Shown: positions 11,701 through 19,639 of the stretch, piece by piece
Numbering within the stretch: the first letter of the stretch is position 1
Layout of the letters: every line of letters begins with the position of its first letter
Assembly: GCA_037074705.1 (NCBI GenBank)
Contig: CM073593.1
Span: forward strand, 8,685,001 to 8,749,000
Length of the DNA: 64,000 nucleotides
Direction: 5' to 3'
From: Zhengitettix transpicula
Lineage: Eukaryota > Arthropoda > Insecta > Orthoptera > Tetrigidae
Program-made: the position numbers and the translations under genes
Notes under the pieces: model-generated
Databases searched by the model: none
What the model was told of the DNA's origin: nothing
What the model saw: only the letters and a program-made list of their open reading frames with translations

Positions 11701-13115
11701 TTTGAGAGCAGACAACAAACAGCGTGGCCGGCGTATAAGTCCAACTTAGAAGGTTACCACTTTTAGAATTCGAGTATAAAGTTTGGACAGCGAGATGCTT
11801 GGTAATACGGCAAAGAGTAACCTAATAATCCGCGCCACATTTAAACATTTTCTACGAGTACCGAGACTATCATCAGTTTCCACAGAAATACAATTTTGCA
11901 ACAATCTGTCAAACTAAGAATCCGGAAGAAGAAGCAGTTCCAGTTCCCAGAGGAGAGACTTGAAAGATACGACCGTGTTTTGTACAATCAAGTGTAGAGT
12001 CAGTGATTCACGGCCTTTTTAGTGTAAATTGTGATCCCGAGCCCAGGAGATCTTAGTCTGGTACCAGCCAAATAATTTTTAAGTAGAAACCAATTTAAAT
12101 TAAGTTTTTGTAAACTATAATTAAAGGTATTCGTCAGATTTCGCTTTCTCGTTTTGTTTTGATTGTTTAACTTTTAGTTTGTAAATTCTATGATTGTGTA
12201 ACGTAAATTTTATAAATATAAAGGTTGTATCTTTACTTAGCAGGCCCAGATAAATGACCCTGAGAAAAGAGTTATAAAATCTCTAAACATTGAAACCTTA
12301 AGTGTAATTAATTTCATATAAAATGTTATAAATTTCTTTTGAATAAAGTAAATTGTATTGTAAACTTTAAAGAATGCTGTAATGATTTCTAGATCCTTCA
12401 CTTTAAAATAAAATAAATTGTTTCATAAACGAACTATCGATTTAATAAAAAAAATGCAAATTACTTGTTTAATAAATCTTTAAATTTTGATTTGATTATT
12501 AAATTTTGGCGTGGGGTAAATTAATTGTATTAATTAATAAATAAATTTTGTTTGTTTAATTAAGCCGCTAAGAGCAAATTATTTATTACAATATATTGTT
12601 CATATTTAAAATATCCTTACCCAATTTTTAATATTAAATTTCAAGAAAAAACAATATTAACCAAGTTTTCGACGCATTAATTCCAGATTTAAAAGTTTCT
12701 TGATTTAAATTTTGTTGACAATGAAGTAGAATACATTAAACTATGTAGAGAAGCATAATGTATGATGGATCTTAACGATTCCAACAATAATAAATTAGGT
12801 TTCGGTTTAGGAATAAAGTACGGTATGACAGTCCGAACATGTATATTTCGTTCGAAACTTGGGTCTGAATCTTTTGTCCCTCCCTGATACCTCCTTCTTT
12901 CATAGTGATACTTTCGAAGAGATTCATATTTCTAAGAGTATCCAGTACGTCAGACAATTGGGAAAATAATTTTGTTAATAGACTCAAAGAGGATTGAAGA
13001 TACAATAACTTTTATAAACGTGTGCTAAAGCGTTGTTTCAAACCCCTGAGGAGGAAATGAACCATAGAATATATAATTTATACTCACCAAAAATGAATGC
13101 TACATACAGCTTCAT
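2764..13115 (-). CDS. Secreted Kazal-type serine protease inhibitor (3 exons)
   Basis: The exons are 13088-13115, 8156-8299 and 2764-2798, giving 207 coding bases and 68 residues. Residues 1-20 form a signal peptide (start MKLYVAFIF, then AVLVVATSGA). The rest is one Kazal domain with six cysteines at 22, 26, 34, 46, 53 and 67, spacing x3, x7, x11, x6, x13. The core reads CPAVYDPVC, followed by TFSNAC in place of the usual TYxNxC. Kazal domains block serine proteases through a loop just after the second cysteine; here P1 would be Ala28, which by inference suggests an elastase- or subtilisin-like target. All introns are phase 1 with GTGAGT or GTAAGT donors and TTTCAG acceptors. The introns hold P-like elements and LTRs. 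A TATA box lies upstream. Target and tissue are unknown. Confidence 0.82.
3263..3646 (+). mobile_element. Short TGTAAC...GTTACA element with an internal primer-binding site
   Basis: The 384-bp segment has TGTAACATT and GTTACA ends and ATAT on both sides (3259-3262, 3647-3650). TGGCGCCC, the start of a typical LTR-retrotransposon primer-binding site, sits at 3591-3598, 48 bp before the right end. It looks like a short LTR plus primer-binding site plus leader, bounded as one unit. Open frames on its minus strand show no family resemblance. Confidence 0.55.
3712..3840. repeat. Diverged relative of the palindrome arm at 36993-37340
   Basis: Shared blocks in the same order include AGTGAGGAA, TTCATA, an AGAGAGGATAGGAAGAAGG-like block and GAAAGACTGA. 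TA-rich DNA lies to its left, as at the palindrome. The family is not recognised. Confidence 0.45.
3841..4460. other. Kazal intron 2 sequence, nothing recognised
   Basis: AT-rich, with no open frame above noise and no clear repeat. Confidence 0.4.
4469..5522 (+). mobile_element. P-like DNA transposon, internally deleted copy 1
   Basis: The 1054-bp element has imperfect inverted ends beginning CAAAGA(GC/CA)TATATAAACA. It is flanked by ATGACTTC (4461-4468) and ATGGCTTC (5523-5530), an 8-bp target duplication with one mismatch; 8 bp is the usual size for P elements. The first 110 bases and the last 80 match the second copy at 5866-7635. It keeps only a C-terminal piece of the transposase. Confidence 0.82.
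4740..5237 (+). pseudogene. P-element/THAP9-type transposase, C-terminal fragment
   Basis: A 165-codon open frame. About residues 64-112 match the conserved C-terminal part of P-type and THAP9 transposases: a CLGCLEVLLA segment, LIKIKDFKDKLINPSKDVVK, then a KLAEKLLR helix. The THAP DNA-binding domain, the catalytic core and the GTP-binding insertion are all missing, so it cannot be active. It could still be translated as a truncated protein. The second copy carries the same segment with more breaks. Confidence 0.7.
5523..5865. repeat. Spacer between the two P-like copies, with a Penelope-type end fragment
   Basis: At about 5628-5702 the sequence AAACCCGAGAACTTTTTCTT and then ACACCGGGAAAGCCTTC recurs. 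It matches the repeat at 30560-30620 and, inverted, the Penelope-type insert end near 51050-51100. The rest is unassigned AT-rich DNA. Confidence 0.5.
5866..7635 (-). mobile_element. P-like DNA transposon, copy 2 (opposite orientation)
   Basis: The 1770-bp element has CAAAG ends and a perfect 8-bp target duplication ATATTAAC at 5858-5865 and 7636-7643. Its outer end shares the GACCGCCATT / GGTGGCAGCAACAAACAACA block with copy 1, and its inner end shares the TAGACTGGACAAGTCGCCGCC block. It keeps more of the transposase than copy 1. A CTGAAGA...GAAACG repeat (7200-7380) appears to have inserted near its outer end. Confidence 0.88.
6119..7130 (-). pseudogene. P-type transposase, C-terminal third, broken
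   Basis: Read from 7130 downwards, the pieces follow family order. First comes SVADAMSFCRDLGLSEF with EGTVKFIKMVDKAFDLLN, typical of the region just after the GTP-binding insertion. Next is SQDHLELFFSCIRRCGG followed by NRNNPNA, a hallmark of P and THAP9 transposases. Then comes the segment also seen in copy 1 (6647-6447), and finally the tail at 6319-6119. Frame changes and a small deletion around 6430-6480 separate the pieces. The THAP domain and N-terminal two thirds are absent. Confidence 0.78.
7636..8155. other. Kazal intron 2 sequence, nothing recognised
   Basis: AT-rich intron lying between the P-like element and exon 2. No repeat or gene is evident. Confidence 0.4.
8156..8299 (-). 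CDS. Kazal gene exon 2 (signal end and five cysteines)
   Basis: The acceptor is CATTTCAG at 8300-8307 and the donor is GTAAGT at 8155-8150. The exon holds 144 bases: two to complete a codon, 47 codons, and one carried over. It encodes five of the six Kazal cysteines. The acceptor is a tandem CAGCAG, so a second in-frame acceptor three bases on would drop one alanine from the signal peptide. Confidence 0.82.
8743..9777 (+). mobile_element. Long LTR (subfamily B) with a remnant primer-binding site after it
   Basis: It starts TGTAATGCCAATTAATTAGG after ATAT and ends GATTATTACA. The body matches the minus-strand LTR at 68-1190, including AAAACCCAGTAGAGGCCCTG and AAATCTGTGAG. It is followed directly by TAAATGGCGC, so it keeps the first bases of a primer-binding site at 9782-9787. 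It has no matching right-hand ATAT, which fits a 5' LTR with the internal region lost, not a solo LTR. Confidence 0.65.
9869..10117 (+). pseudogene. LINE reverse transcriptase, C-terminal tail
   Basis: An 82-codon open frame carries LGHVHRIENAREPKKVLEG, then GRPRKRW, VEEDRRATGVRRWR and a final ELWKKIVAETK. This is the widespread tail of insect LINE polyproteins (WLGHVxRM...GRPxxRWxDDVxxD). No upstream reverse transcriptase domain is present, so it is a 5'-truncated copy. It lies in Kazal intron 1. Confidence 0.75.
10967..11016. repeat. Hairpin with 19-bp stem
   Basis: The arms 10967-10985 and 10998-11016 pair at 18 of 19 positions around a 12-base loop. The stem includes GTGACGAACT / AGTTCGTCAC. 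Confidence 0.75.
11249..11499. repeat. Inverted repeat with CTGAAGA...GAAACGTTATG arms
   Basis: The 37-bp arms (11249-11285, 11463-11499) are nearly complementary. The right arm reads CTGAAGAGGACAC and ends GAAACGTTATG, the same pattern as the hammerhead-like repeats elsewhere. Confidence 0.6.
11530..12590 (+). mobile_element. Long LTR (subfamily B2), solo
   Basis: The 1061-bp LTR starts TGTAATACTAATTAGAGGCC and ends TTATTTATTACA. Flanks are ATAC and ATAT. It is the same subfamily as the inverted LTR at 43348-44433, with long matching stretches such as GAATCCGGAAGAAGAAGCAG and CAAGTGTAGAGTCAGTGATT. One contracted TTGGCGTGGGGTAAATTAAT block near its 3' end is a remnant of the primer-binding-site repeat. 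Confidence 0.75.
12591..13087. other. Kazal intron 1, near exon 1
   Basis: AT-rich. A 77-codon minus-strand frame at 12772-13005 shows no family motif. Nothing else is seen. Confidence 0.4.
13088..13115 (-). CDS. Kazal gene exon 1 (signal peptide start)
   Basis: Nine codons from ATG (MKLYVAFIF) plus one base (G), followed by a GTGAGTA donor at 13087-13081. A TATA box about 40 bp upstream and a short leader support this ATG as the start. Confidence 0.75.
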
Positions 13116-13153
13116 GGTGCTTGCTGCTTCTGCAAAAGATCACGCTCTGTGGC

Positions 13154-13162
13154 TCTTTATAT
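13154..13162 (-). promoter_or_regulatory. TATA box of the Kazal gene
   Basis: CATATAAAG on the minus strand, about 40 bp before the ATG, in a locally GC-richer stretch. This leaves room for a very short leader, as is common in insect secreted-protein genes. Confidence 0.5.
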
Positions 13163-13735
13163 GAGCCTCGGAGAGGAAGCTGGGTCTTCCCCTACATTCG
13201 TCCTTCAATCTACCAGGAAGAACAGGTTACAATTTATGTTGTGAGACCAAGAAATGGATCACTAAAGACGCTAAGGATGTATTCAACTTGACTGTGTATT
13301 TTATTTTTGGCATGTTGCAACAATACAAGGTCTCAAATCATTATTAATCTAGAGTATTTGAAATTATATTGTATATAATATTCCCATATGTTAAAGGCGT
13401 CGTGTTTGCAAGTAATTGAAGCATTAACTTTTCACATGCTTGTCACTTTCCTAAATTACTGAGTTTTTAATGTACGTTTGTGTTTTCGTTATTTGATTGT
13501 TATATTAGAACTAAGAAGTCATTCTACAGACCTTATTATTCAAGGGTGAATAGAGTAAATAAATTGGTATAAATGTTTCCCGACGAGCAATAGCAACGTA
13601 GCGCAGGGTTTTCAGACGCACAGGTCACATGTATTCAGTTTTTTCAATGTCAGCTGTCCTAAATCTTCATCATCAGATACATCTCCAAGTAGAATCGCTT
13701 CAAGGATTTCCTATTCTCTGTATCCAGACGTCTGA
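13163..13735. other. Upstream region of the Kazal gene
   Basis: It contains the proximal promoter and unassigned AT-rich DNA. No further gene is seen. Confidence 0.4.
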
Positions 13736-15075
13736 TCTTTATTCTTTCTAATAAATAAAAGTGTGTTTGTTTGTATGTATGTGTGTATGTATGTTCCGCA
13801 TACAAATCCACACCTGTGGAGCAAATTTCACCAATTTAGAACACAAGTTCTTTGCGACCAGGAAACAAAAACTGCCATAGTTAAACACGTATTCCATCCC
13901 CAGGAGTGGGCGTAGAAATATTCAAACGCCCGATATTTGAGTTGGATAAATATTTTTAGGAGTCAAAGAGATTGATAGTGCTTCTACTGATGTTATATGT
14001 GTATAATTTAAATCTCTTACAGCATGTCAAAGGAGAACCCTTAGGGGTGGGGATGAAGGGGCGTTAGAAGAGAAAGTAACATGAATACAACCGAGATTGG
14101 AGTCAAATCTATGGTTGTGGATGTTGCTGAGTTTATTCATGATAACCTTGGAAACGCGGATGGGAGGATCTGGGCTGGTGTAGAAATTTTCAAATATGTT
14201 AACCAGCTGACTTTTGCGACAAATAAATATATTTCAGGATCAAGAAGAATCATACAATTTTTCTACATGTTCTCTGTGCATAATTTCGACCCCTTTCGGG
14301 CTTGGAAGGGGAGCATAATTAACGGTGGGTGTGGAGTGGCATTACATAAAAATAACGCAAAAACAATCGAAAGTGGAGTTGAATTCGGGGTTATGTATAT
14401 CGTTGAGTTTAATTATGACTTGCAACTTTTTGTTTAACTCGCAGTAGTGAGGGTGGACGGGGTTGGAAATTATCGTACATATTAAAACTGCTGATATATA
14501 TTAGTCGAAAAAACCTTTTTCGAAGTCAATGAGTTCCACTCCTTTCGGCATCGGGGGTGAGAACATTTAGGGATAGGGTCAAGGTGAGTTTCATTAAAAT
14601 AACACAAAAACAATCGATATTGGAGTCGCATCCGGGGTTAGGGTTGTCACTGAGTTTATTTATGACTTTCAACTTGCCATTTAACTACCCAAAGCGGGGG
14701 TGGAAATTTTCAAAAATATTAAACGTCGATATTTGCATGGAGCACGCTTAGGGGTGGGGTGGACAAGCGTTACATGAAAATAACGGGAAAAACTGAGATT
14801 CGAGTCAAATCCGTGGTTATGGATATCGTTTAAACTTCTTGTTTAACCCACAGTAGTGGTGGTGGACGGGGTTGGAAATTTTCGAACATGTTAAAACTGC
14901 TGATATATTTGTCGAAGAAGCTTTTTCTGGGTCCCTTTCGGCATGGGTGGCCAGAACATTTAGGGTTAGGGGTCGAGGTGCGTTTCATTAAAATAACGCA
15001 AAAGCAATAGAGGTTGAAGTCGAATCGGGGGTTATGGATTTATGACAACCCGGGAAACGCCGGACACCCAGCTAG
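13736..15075 (+). mobile_element. Non-autonomous Helitron-like element
   Basis: The 3' end has a short hairpin (CCGG stem, AAACG-type loop), then CACCCAGCTAG followed by host T, as expected for Helitrons (hairpin then CTRR, insertion between A and T). The 5' end is tentatively TC at 13736, preceded by A. The head holds a GTTTGTTTGTATGTATGTGT run and AATCCACACCTGTGGAGC. The interior has two to three copies of a ~270-bp unit (CCCCTTTCGGC..., GGTTATGGAT...). There is no replication or helicase gene. Confidence 0.65.
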
Positions 15076-15149
15076 TTTATAAAAAATTAAACCTATAATT
15101 TCACAATATTTTCGTAAATAACCTAAAATTCACTTAAATAGCCCGCAAA

Positions 15150-15760
15150 GATGCAGGTTTTTCTAGGGTTTTCCCTGCATTTCTTTAGGCGAATGCCGGG
15201 TAGGATCCTTAAACCATAGCCCGGGGGCCCTAGTTAACCCTTGGCTACCTTCCTCTACCCTTCCGCATCCCCCCTTTAAAAGCCTATGCTATTAAAGGGG
15301 AGTTGCAACCATGAGGATTACCCTCATGTAGCCTGTTACTCTAAAAAGGATCCTACCCGGCATTCGCCTAAAAGTAATGCAGGGAAAACCCTAGAAAAAC
15401 CTGCATCACGTATGTCGGTTATTGGTTATTAGTCCCACGCCCTTCCGATAGCTGGAGAAGAGTTTGCTGTGGGGTCGCAGCATTCCCTTCTCCGTACCTC
15501 GACCAGTTTAGGAGGCAGCTGGCCGACTATTCCAATGGGAATAGCGGACAACTCTTACCGTATGCCCAAGGTCTGTGATCGCGGAACATACACCTCTCAG
15601 AACAGGACGAGGAGCCTCGGCTTGTGGGAACCTTAGTTCAAAAACGGAGAGGAAAAGGCATACCCAAAGGTAGCCCCTTCGTATCTCTCCTAAAACATCC
15701 CTCGCAGGTTACCTGCGAGAGAATCCTCTCGCAGGCTTCTTGTTGAATAATTTGAGACGA
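15150..15760. repeat. GC-rich foldback module
   Basis: Arms 15150-15210 and 15346-15407 are inverted copies (GATGCAGGTTTTTCTAGGG ... TAGGATCCTT) around a ~135-bp centre with AGCCCGGGGGCCCTAG. A second part (15411-15600) is the reverse complement of 46515-46715. Both parts recur, differently arranged, inside the Penelope-type insert at 46471-47058. A small hairpin (TCGCAGGTTACCTGCGA) lies at about 15702-15718. The family is not recognised. Confidence 0.65.
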
Positions 15761-17217
15761 TGAAAGCTTAAGTTTTATTTGTTCATTTTGAATACATAAC
15801 TATGTGAAAATAAGTAAATCATTCCCAAAGTTCGTTTATTTTACTGTGCTATTTGTATTTTTTTATTCTCTCAATGATAATTTAACAGATTTACAAATTA
15901 TCACTAAATAACTTGGTATTAAATCTTTTCTAAACACTTCATATTTACTATTCAAATTGATTGAAGGCATACTTATATCGATTATATAATTGAAGTTTAA
16001 TACAATACAACATATGTACTGTAAAAGAACACGTTTTTCACATATAAAAACGATGTTACGATTTTATCTAATTCATGGTGATCCTGTAACATATAAAACA
16101 TTGGACTATGAGATTAAAATTAGAATATTGATAAAAAGCCTTCTACAAAAAATTTGGGCGTTTTTAAATGAAACAATTTTTCAATTCGTAGCACAGATTA
16201 TTTAAAACCATTGTAAGTTATTAAATATTATTTATGAAGTTTCCTTTTGAAGAAGTTGCCAAGAAGCGGAAAAGTCCTTCAGACGAACGTTGCTACGATG
16301 TTCTGCGAAAACGCTTCAAGGTGATCGATTTAAACTTGTTTCTTCTTCCTCAAGAATCGTTCAAGGTCGATCTTTGTTCCAGATATTTTATTAACGATCA
16401 TTAACATTTTACCTATTTACAGATTTATGTTCGCTCAACTAACGAGTAAATTAATTAGCTATCATAAAAGAAAAAAAAAATTTACTGCCATTAAAAACAC
16501 TAAAATAACGCATTTGAAATATTTTCCATGTTTACTTTTTATTTAAATGAGAAACGAATGTGTATAACTAATTTATTCCGCTTATTTTAAACTAACTTTT
16601 GATCGAAATTTTAAACCTAGTTTTAAAACTAGAATAATTATGAAATCCGGTTTTGAGAAAAATATAATTTACAAGTTAAAATATAATAATTAGATAAAAG
16701 AGCCAAAAGGCAACCAAAATGAAGGGGTGATATAAATACCAAACAACGTTTCTCGAAACTTTGTACCGTTCTGCAGGTGCTAAAAAAAGAGCCGTGACTG
16801 ATACAAACTCACAATACAGTTGACAATCTCAACAGCTTTCTCTGTCCAACTAATTCTAATAATGATGCTGTTTAATATTTTCTAAACACCATGCGGTCGT
16901 TATTCTTAGTAACGATATATAAACGTAAATTATACTTAAATTAAACTCATACCTAGTTCTAATGTTAATATTGCTTCATAATAACGAAGAAGATTAAATT
17001 TTACGTTATTTTTTCATATAAAAATACGAGAAAATATGTTTTTTCTTCAAATAAAAATTAGCGCACTCATAAAGATTTATCGATATTGCCTATCGACTAC
17101 AATGGAACGTACGACGGCAAATAAATAAATCGTCGTAAGAAAATACAAAATAATTAAGAACGAAAGAAGGTGCATGTGAGGGTAGCGTTTCGTTACTATG
17201 TATATATATATATATAT
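15761..17217. other. AT-rich intergenic region
   Basis: No convincing gene. A 57-codon frame (16232-16404, start MKFPFEEVAKKRKSPSDE) is less AT-rich than its surroundings but unrecognised. A minus-strand hammerhead-like repeat (CTGCAGAA...GAAACG) sits at 16747-16776. Confidence 0.4.
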
Positions 17218-18146
17218 TGTAGTAATTGGTAATTAAGACATTGTTCTAATTGGAAAGTTGGATTGTAGAGGACTCATTATTAGTGGATATGGAGCGGACG
17301 CCGCAACAATCCGGCAAGGCAAAAAAAACATTGTTGAGGTTCTACGCGCTCAAAATCTACGAGACGAAGAGGACAGTCGGGCAGTAAGCAGCGAGGAGAA
17401 AAGACTAAAAATTCCAAGTCACGAAAATTTGAACAGTACAATCGGTCAGCAGACAGCGAATAGAACGGACGAAAATAACTCATTGAAAGTTTTACAGTCG
17501 GCAGTCAGAACGAAAGATTGTGGCCCAGTCACAAACATGCTTTCAGTTATTAAAAAGTAAAGCAATATTCAGACAAACCAATGAAGTCCATTGTCAACTA
17601 AAGCTACGAGATCTACAAATCCAGGTTGCAGTAAAGCATCGAGAACCAACCAATTTGTGTTAAACCAACTAACAAACAACGCCAATTAGAGTCTGTGAGA
17701 ACTTAGAATCAGTGATGTCCCCAAAATTGTGCACGAAAAACTAAAAGTGAGACCTGGGCGGCCGTAAGTAGAGAAAAACTTTAAAATCATTTGTAAACCG
17801 CGTTTAAAGGATAAAAGTCAGATCGTCCTTTAATTTTAATTATTTAATTATCGATAAAATGAGATTCTTAATAAAATTGAAATTGTTTAAATTCAATCAT
17901 TAGTATTATTTCTTCCACAACAAATTTCGTCTATGTTCAGACGCATTTGATTTCCATAAAAGGTAAATGTAATTTTGATTATTTAAATTCTGCCATTTAT
18001 CAAACCCAGATCAAGACCCTGAGATCCCAAATATTTTGTGTATTTTATACTTGTTATAAAATTGATAATAAATCTTGTTTAATAACTTTCACTTAAGTTC
18101 TTTCATTTACAAACGCCACAATCACATATTATATTTAATTATTACA
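17218..18146 (+). mobile_element. Long LTR (subfamily A), solo
   Basis: The 929-bp LTR starts TGTAGTAATTGGTAATTAAG and ends TTAATTATTACA, with ATAT on both sides. It matches the LTR at 41771-42871 and the inverted one at 51293-52328 along its length, including AGAGGACTCATTATT, GCAAGGCAAA and GACCCTGAGATCCCAAATAT. The 100-codon frame inside it is not conserved as coding among copies. Confidence 0.8.
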
Positions 18147-18156
18147 ATATATATAT

Positions 18157-19147
18157 TGTAATACCAATTAAAGAGGCCATTAATTGTTTTAAATTATAAT
18201 TGGACTGTTAGCGGTACGAGTTGCCAAAGAACAACAATGGACAGTAACTCTGTGTCGGGGGAGCCTTTGTTGTGAACTGCGTTCTGTACGAGAGTTAGTG
18301 AGTTGCTGGTGGAGGAATGACAGAGTTGGTCGCTGGTATGAAAGGCTGTCCGGTAAAGGTTTCGAGAGAGCGAGGATGCTGATCAAAAAGTACGAATAGC
18401 GCGGTCCAAGAACTCCAACTGCGAGATCTATTAGTTTACATAAAACGCGAGTAAACAGTTTTGACGGAGAGACTCAAATAATAATCGCAAAGTTGGAAGC
18501 AAAAGGTTTTCCTTCATACAGATTGAACTAAATTTCGCATAGAGGCATCAAGGAGACCTATGTCCGAGACCTGACTAGGGGCGACTGATCCAATGTTTCA
18601 GGTGGCAGAGAACGAGAACATCGGCCGTGTGTATTAAAAATTTAATGTGTAGAATCAGTGAATAATGACCTTTTTAGTGAGTGTTGTCCTCAAGCTCCAA
18701 GAATCAGATCTGGTACCAGAAAGACATTCGTGAGTACAAAATAATTATTTAAAATCTGTAAACGAGGATTAAAGGTAGAAGTCAGATATCGTTCGTTTTT
18801 ATTTTCATTTAGTTTCTTTCATTTCGTTTATTTTCATATTGTATTAAGTTAGCTTCAATGAGTTTGAATAGTTAATGCTAGTTTATTAAATTGGATTGTT
18901 CGGTATATCAAACCCAGTAATGACCCTGATATAAAGAGAATTTCGACGTATTTAATTATAAAAAAAGTTTTATTTTTCCTAGAATGCCACAAATTGCAAA
19001 ATTGAAATAAAATATTTGTTTGTTAACTTGATGAAATTCGACGTATAAAGTAGTGATTACAATTTGTTCTTTTAAAGAATAAATTTTTAAATCTTAATAA
19101 TTTTGTTAATTAATTATTTTAATTAAAACCACCTTTTAATTATTACA
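18157..19147 (+). mobile_element. Long LTR (subfamily B), solo, directly behind the subfamily A LTR
   Basis: The 991-bp LTR starts TGTAATACCAATTAAAGAGG and ends TTTTAATTATTACA. Flanks are ATAT and ATAC. Only ten AT bases separate it from the previous LTR. It shares GACTGTTAGCGGTAC and the CAGATCTGGTACCAG box with the 11530 copy. Confidence 0.75.
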
Positions 19148-19639
19148 ATACATATATTTAGGTTTGTATATCCGACGAAATAAATTATAGACAATGATTT
19201 AAGACTGAGTCTTAATGGATACTTGATACGTATATTAAATTGACGAGACTAAATGAATGCAGCACGGTGATGGTAAAATTGCAAAAATTGAGTCGCCAGT
19301 ACATTTGTCCCGGTAAATAACAAAAGATCATAAGACGACACAGGACAAGTAAATAAACAAATAATCTACTTCTCTATACGCAACCTTAACCACAAGCCGC
19401 AGCGTACAAAAATATCTGGCCACATTGTTTACTGGGATGCAACCGGAAGCGGTATTGTGGAATTTCAACACATTGCCTTCCTGACATGTTCCCTTATCAG
19501 ACATGATTAGAGGAATTATTTGTTATAGGCCTATGATAAAAGAATGAAGTATGTTTAATAATAAGAAAGATAGCCAAATACAGACAACAAAAGTGATTTT
19601 ATCCGTATTTGGCTTTATTTTATTAATTTTCAATTAGAC
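19148..19639. other. Spacer with a small hairpin
   Basis: AGCCAAATAC / GTATTTGGCT arms near 19573 and 19605 form a 10-bp stem. The segment 19555-19600 matches, inverted, the tail of the repeat at 7330-7372. Nothing else is seen. Confidence 0.45.

Noticed and set aside
12772..13005. Second exon of the Kazal gene
   Set aside because: The minus-strand frame has no cysteine pattern. The exon at 8156-8299 fits in phase and in domain content.
15411..15600. Ribosomal RNA fragment
   Set aside because: The GC-rich block looked rRNA-like at first, but I find no known rRNA core motif, and it occurs as a dispersed, rearranged repeat.
17258..17560. 100-codon ORF inside the subfamily A LTR
   Set aside because: The frame is not kept in the other LTR copies at 41771 and 51293, so it is LTR sequence.
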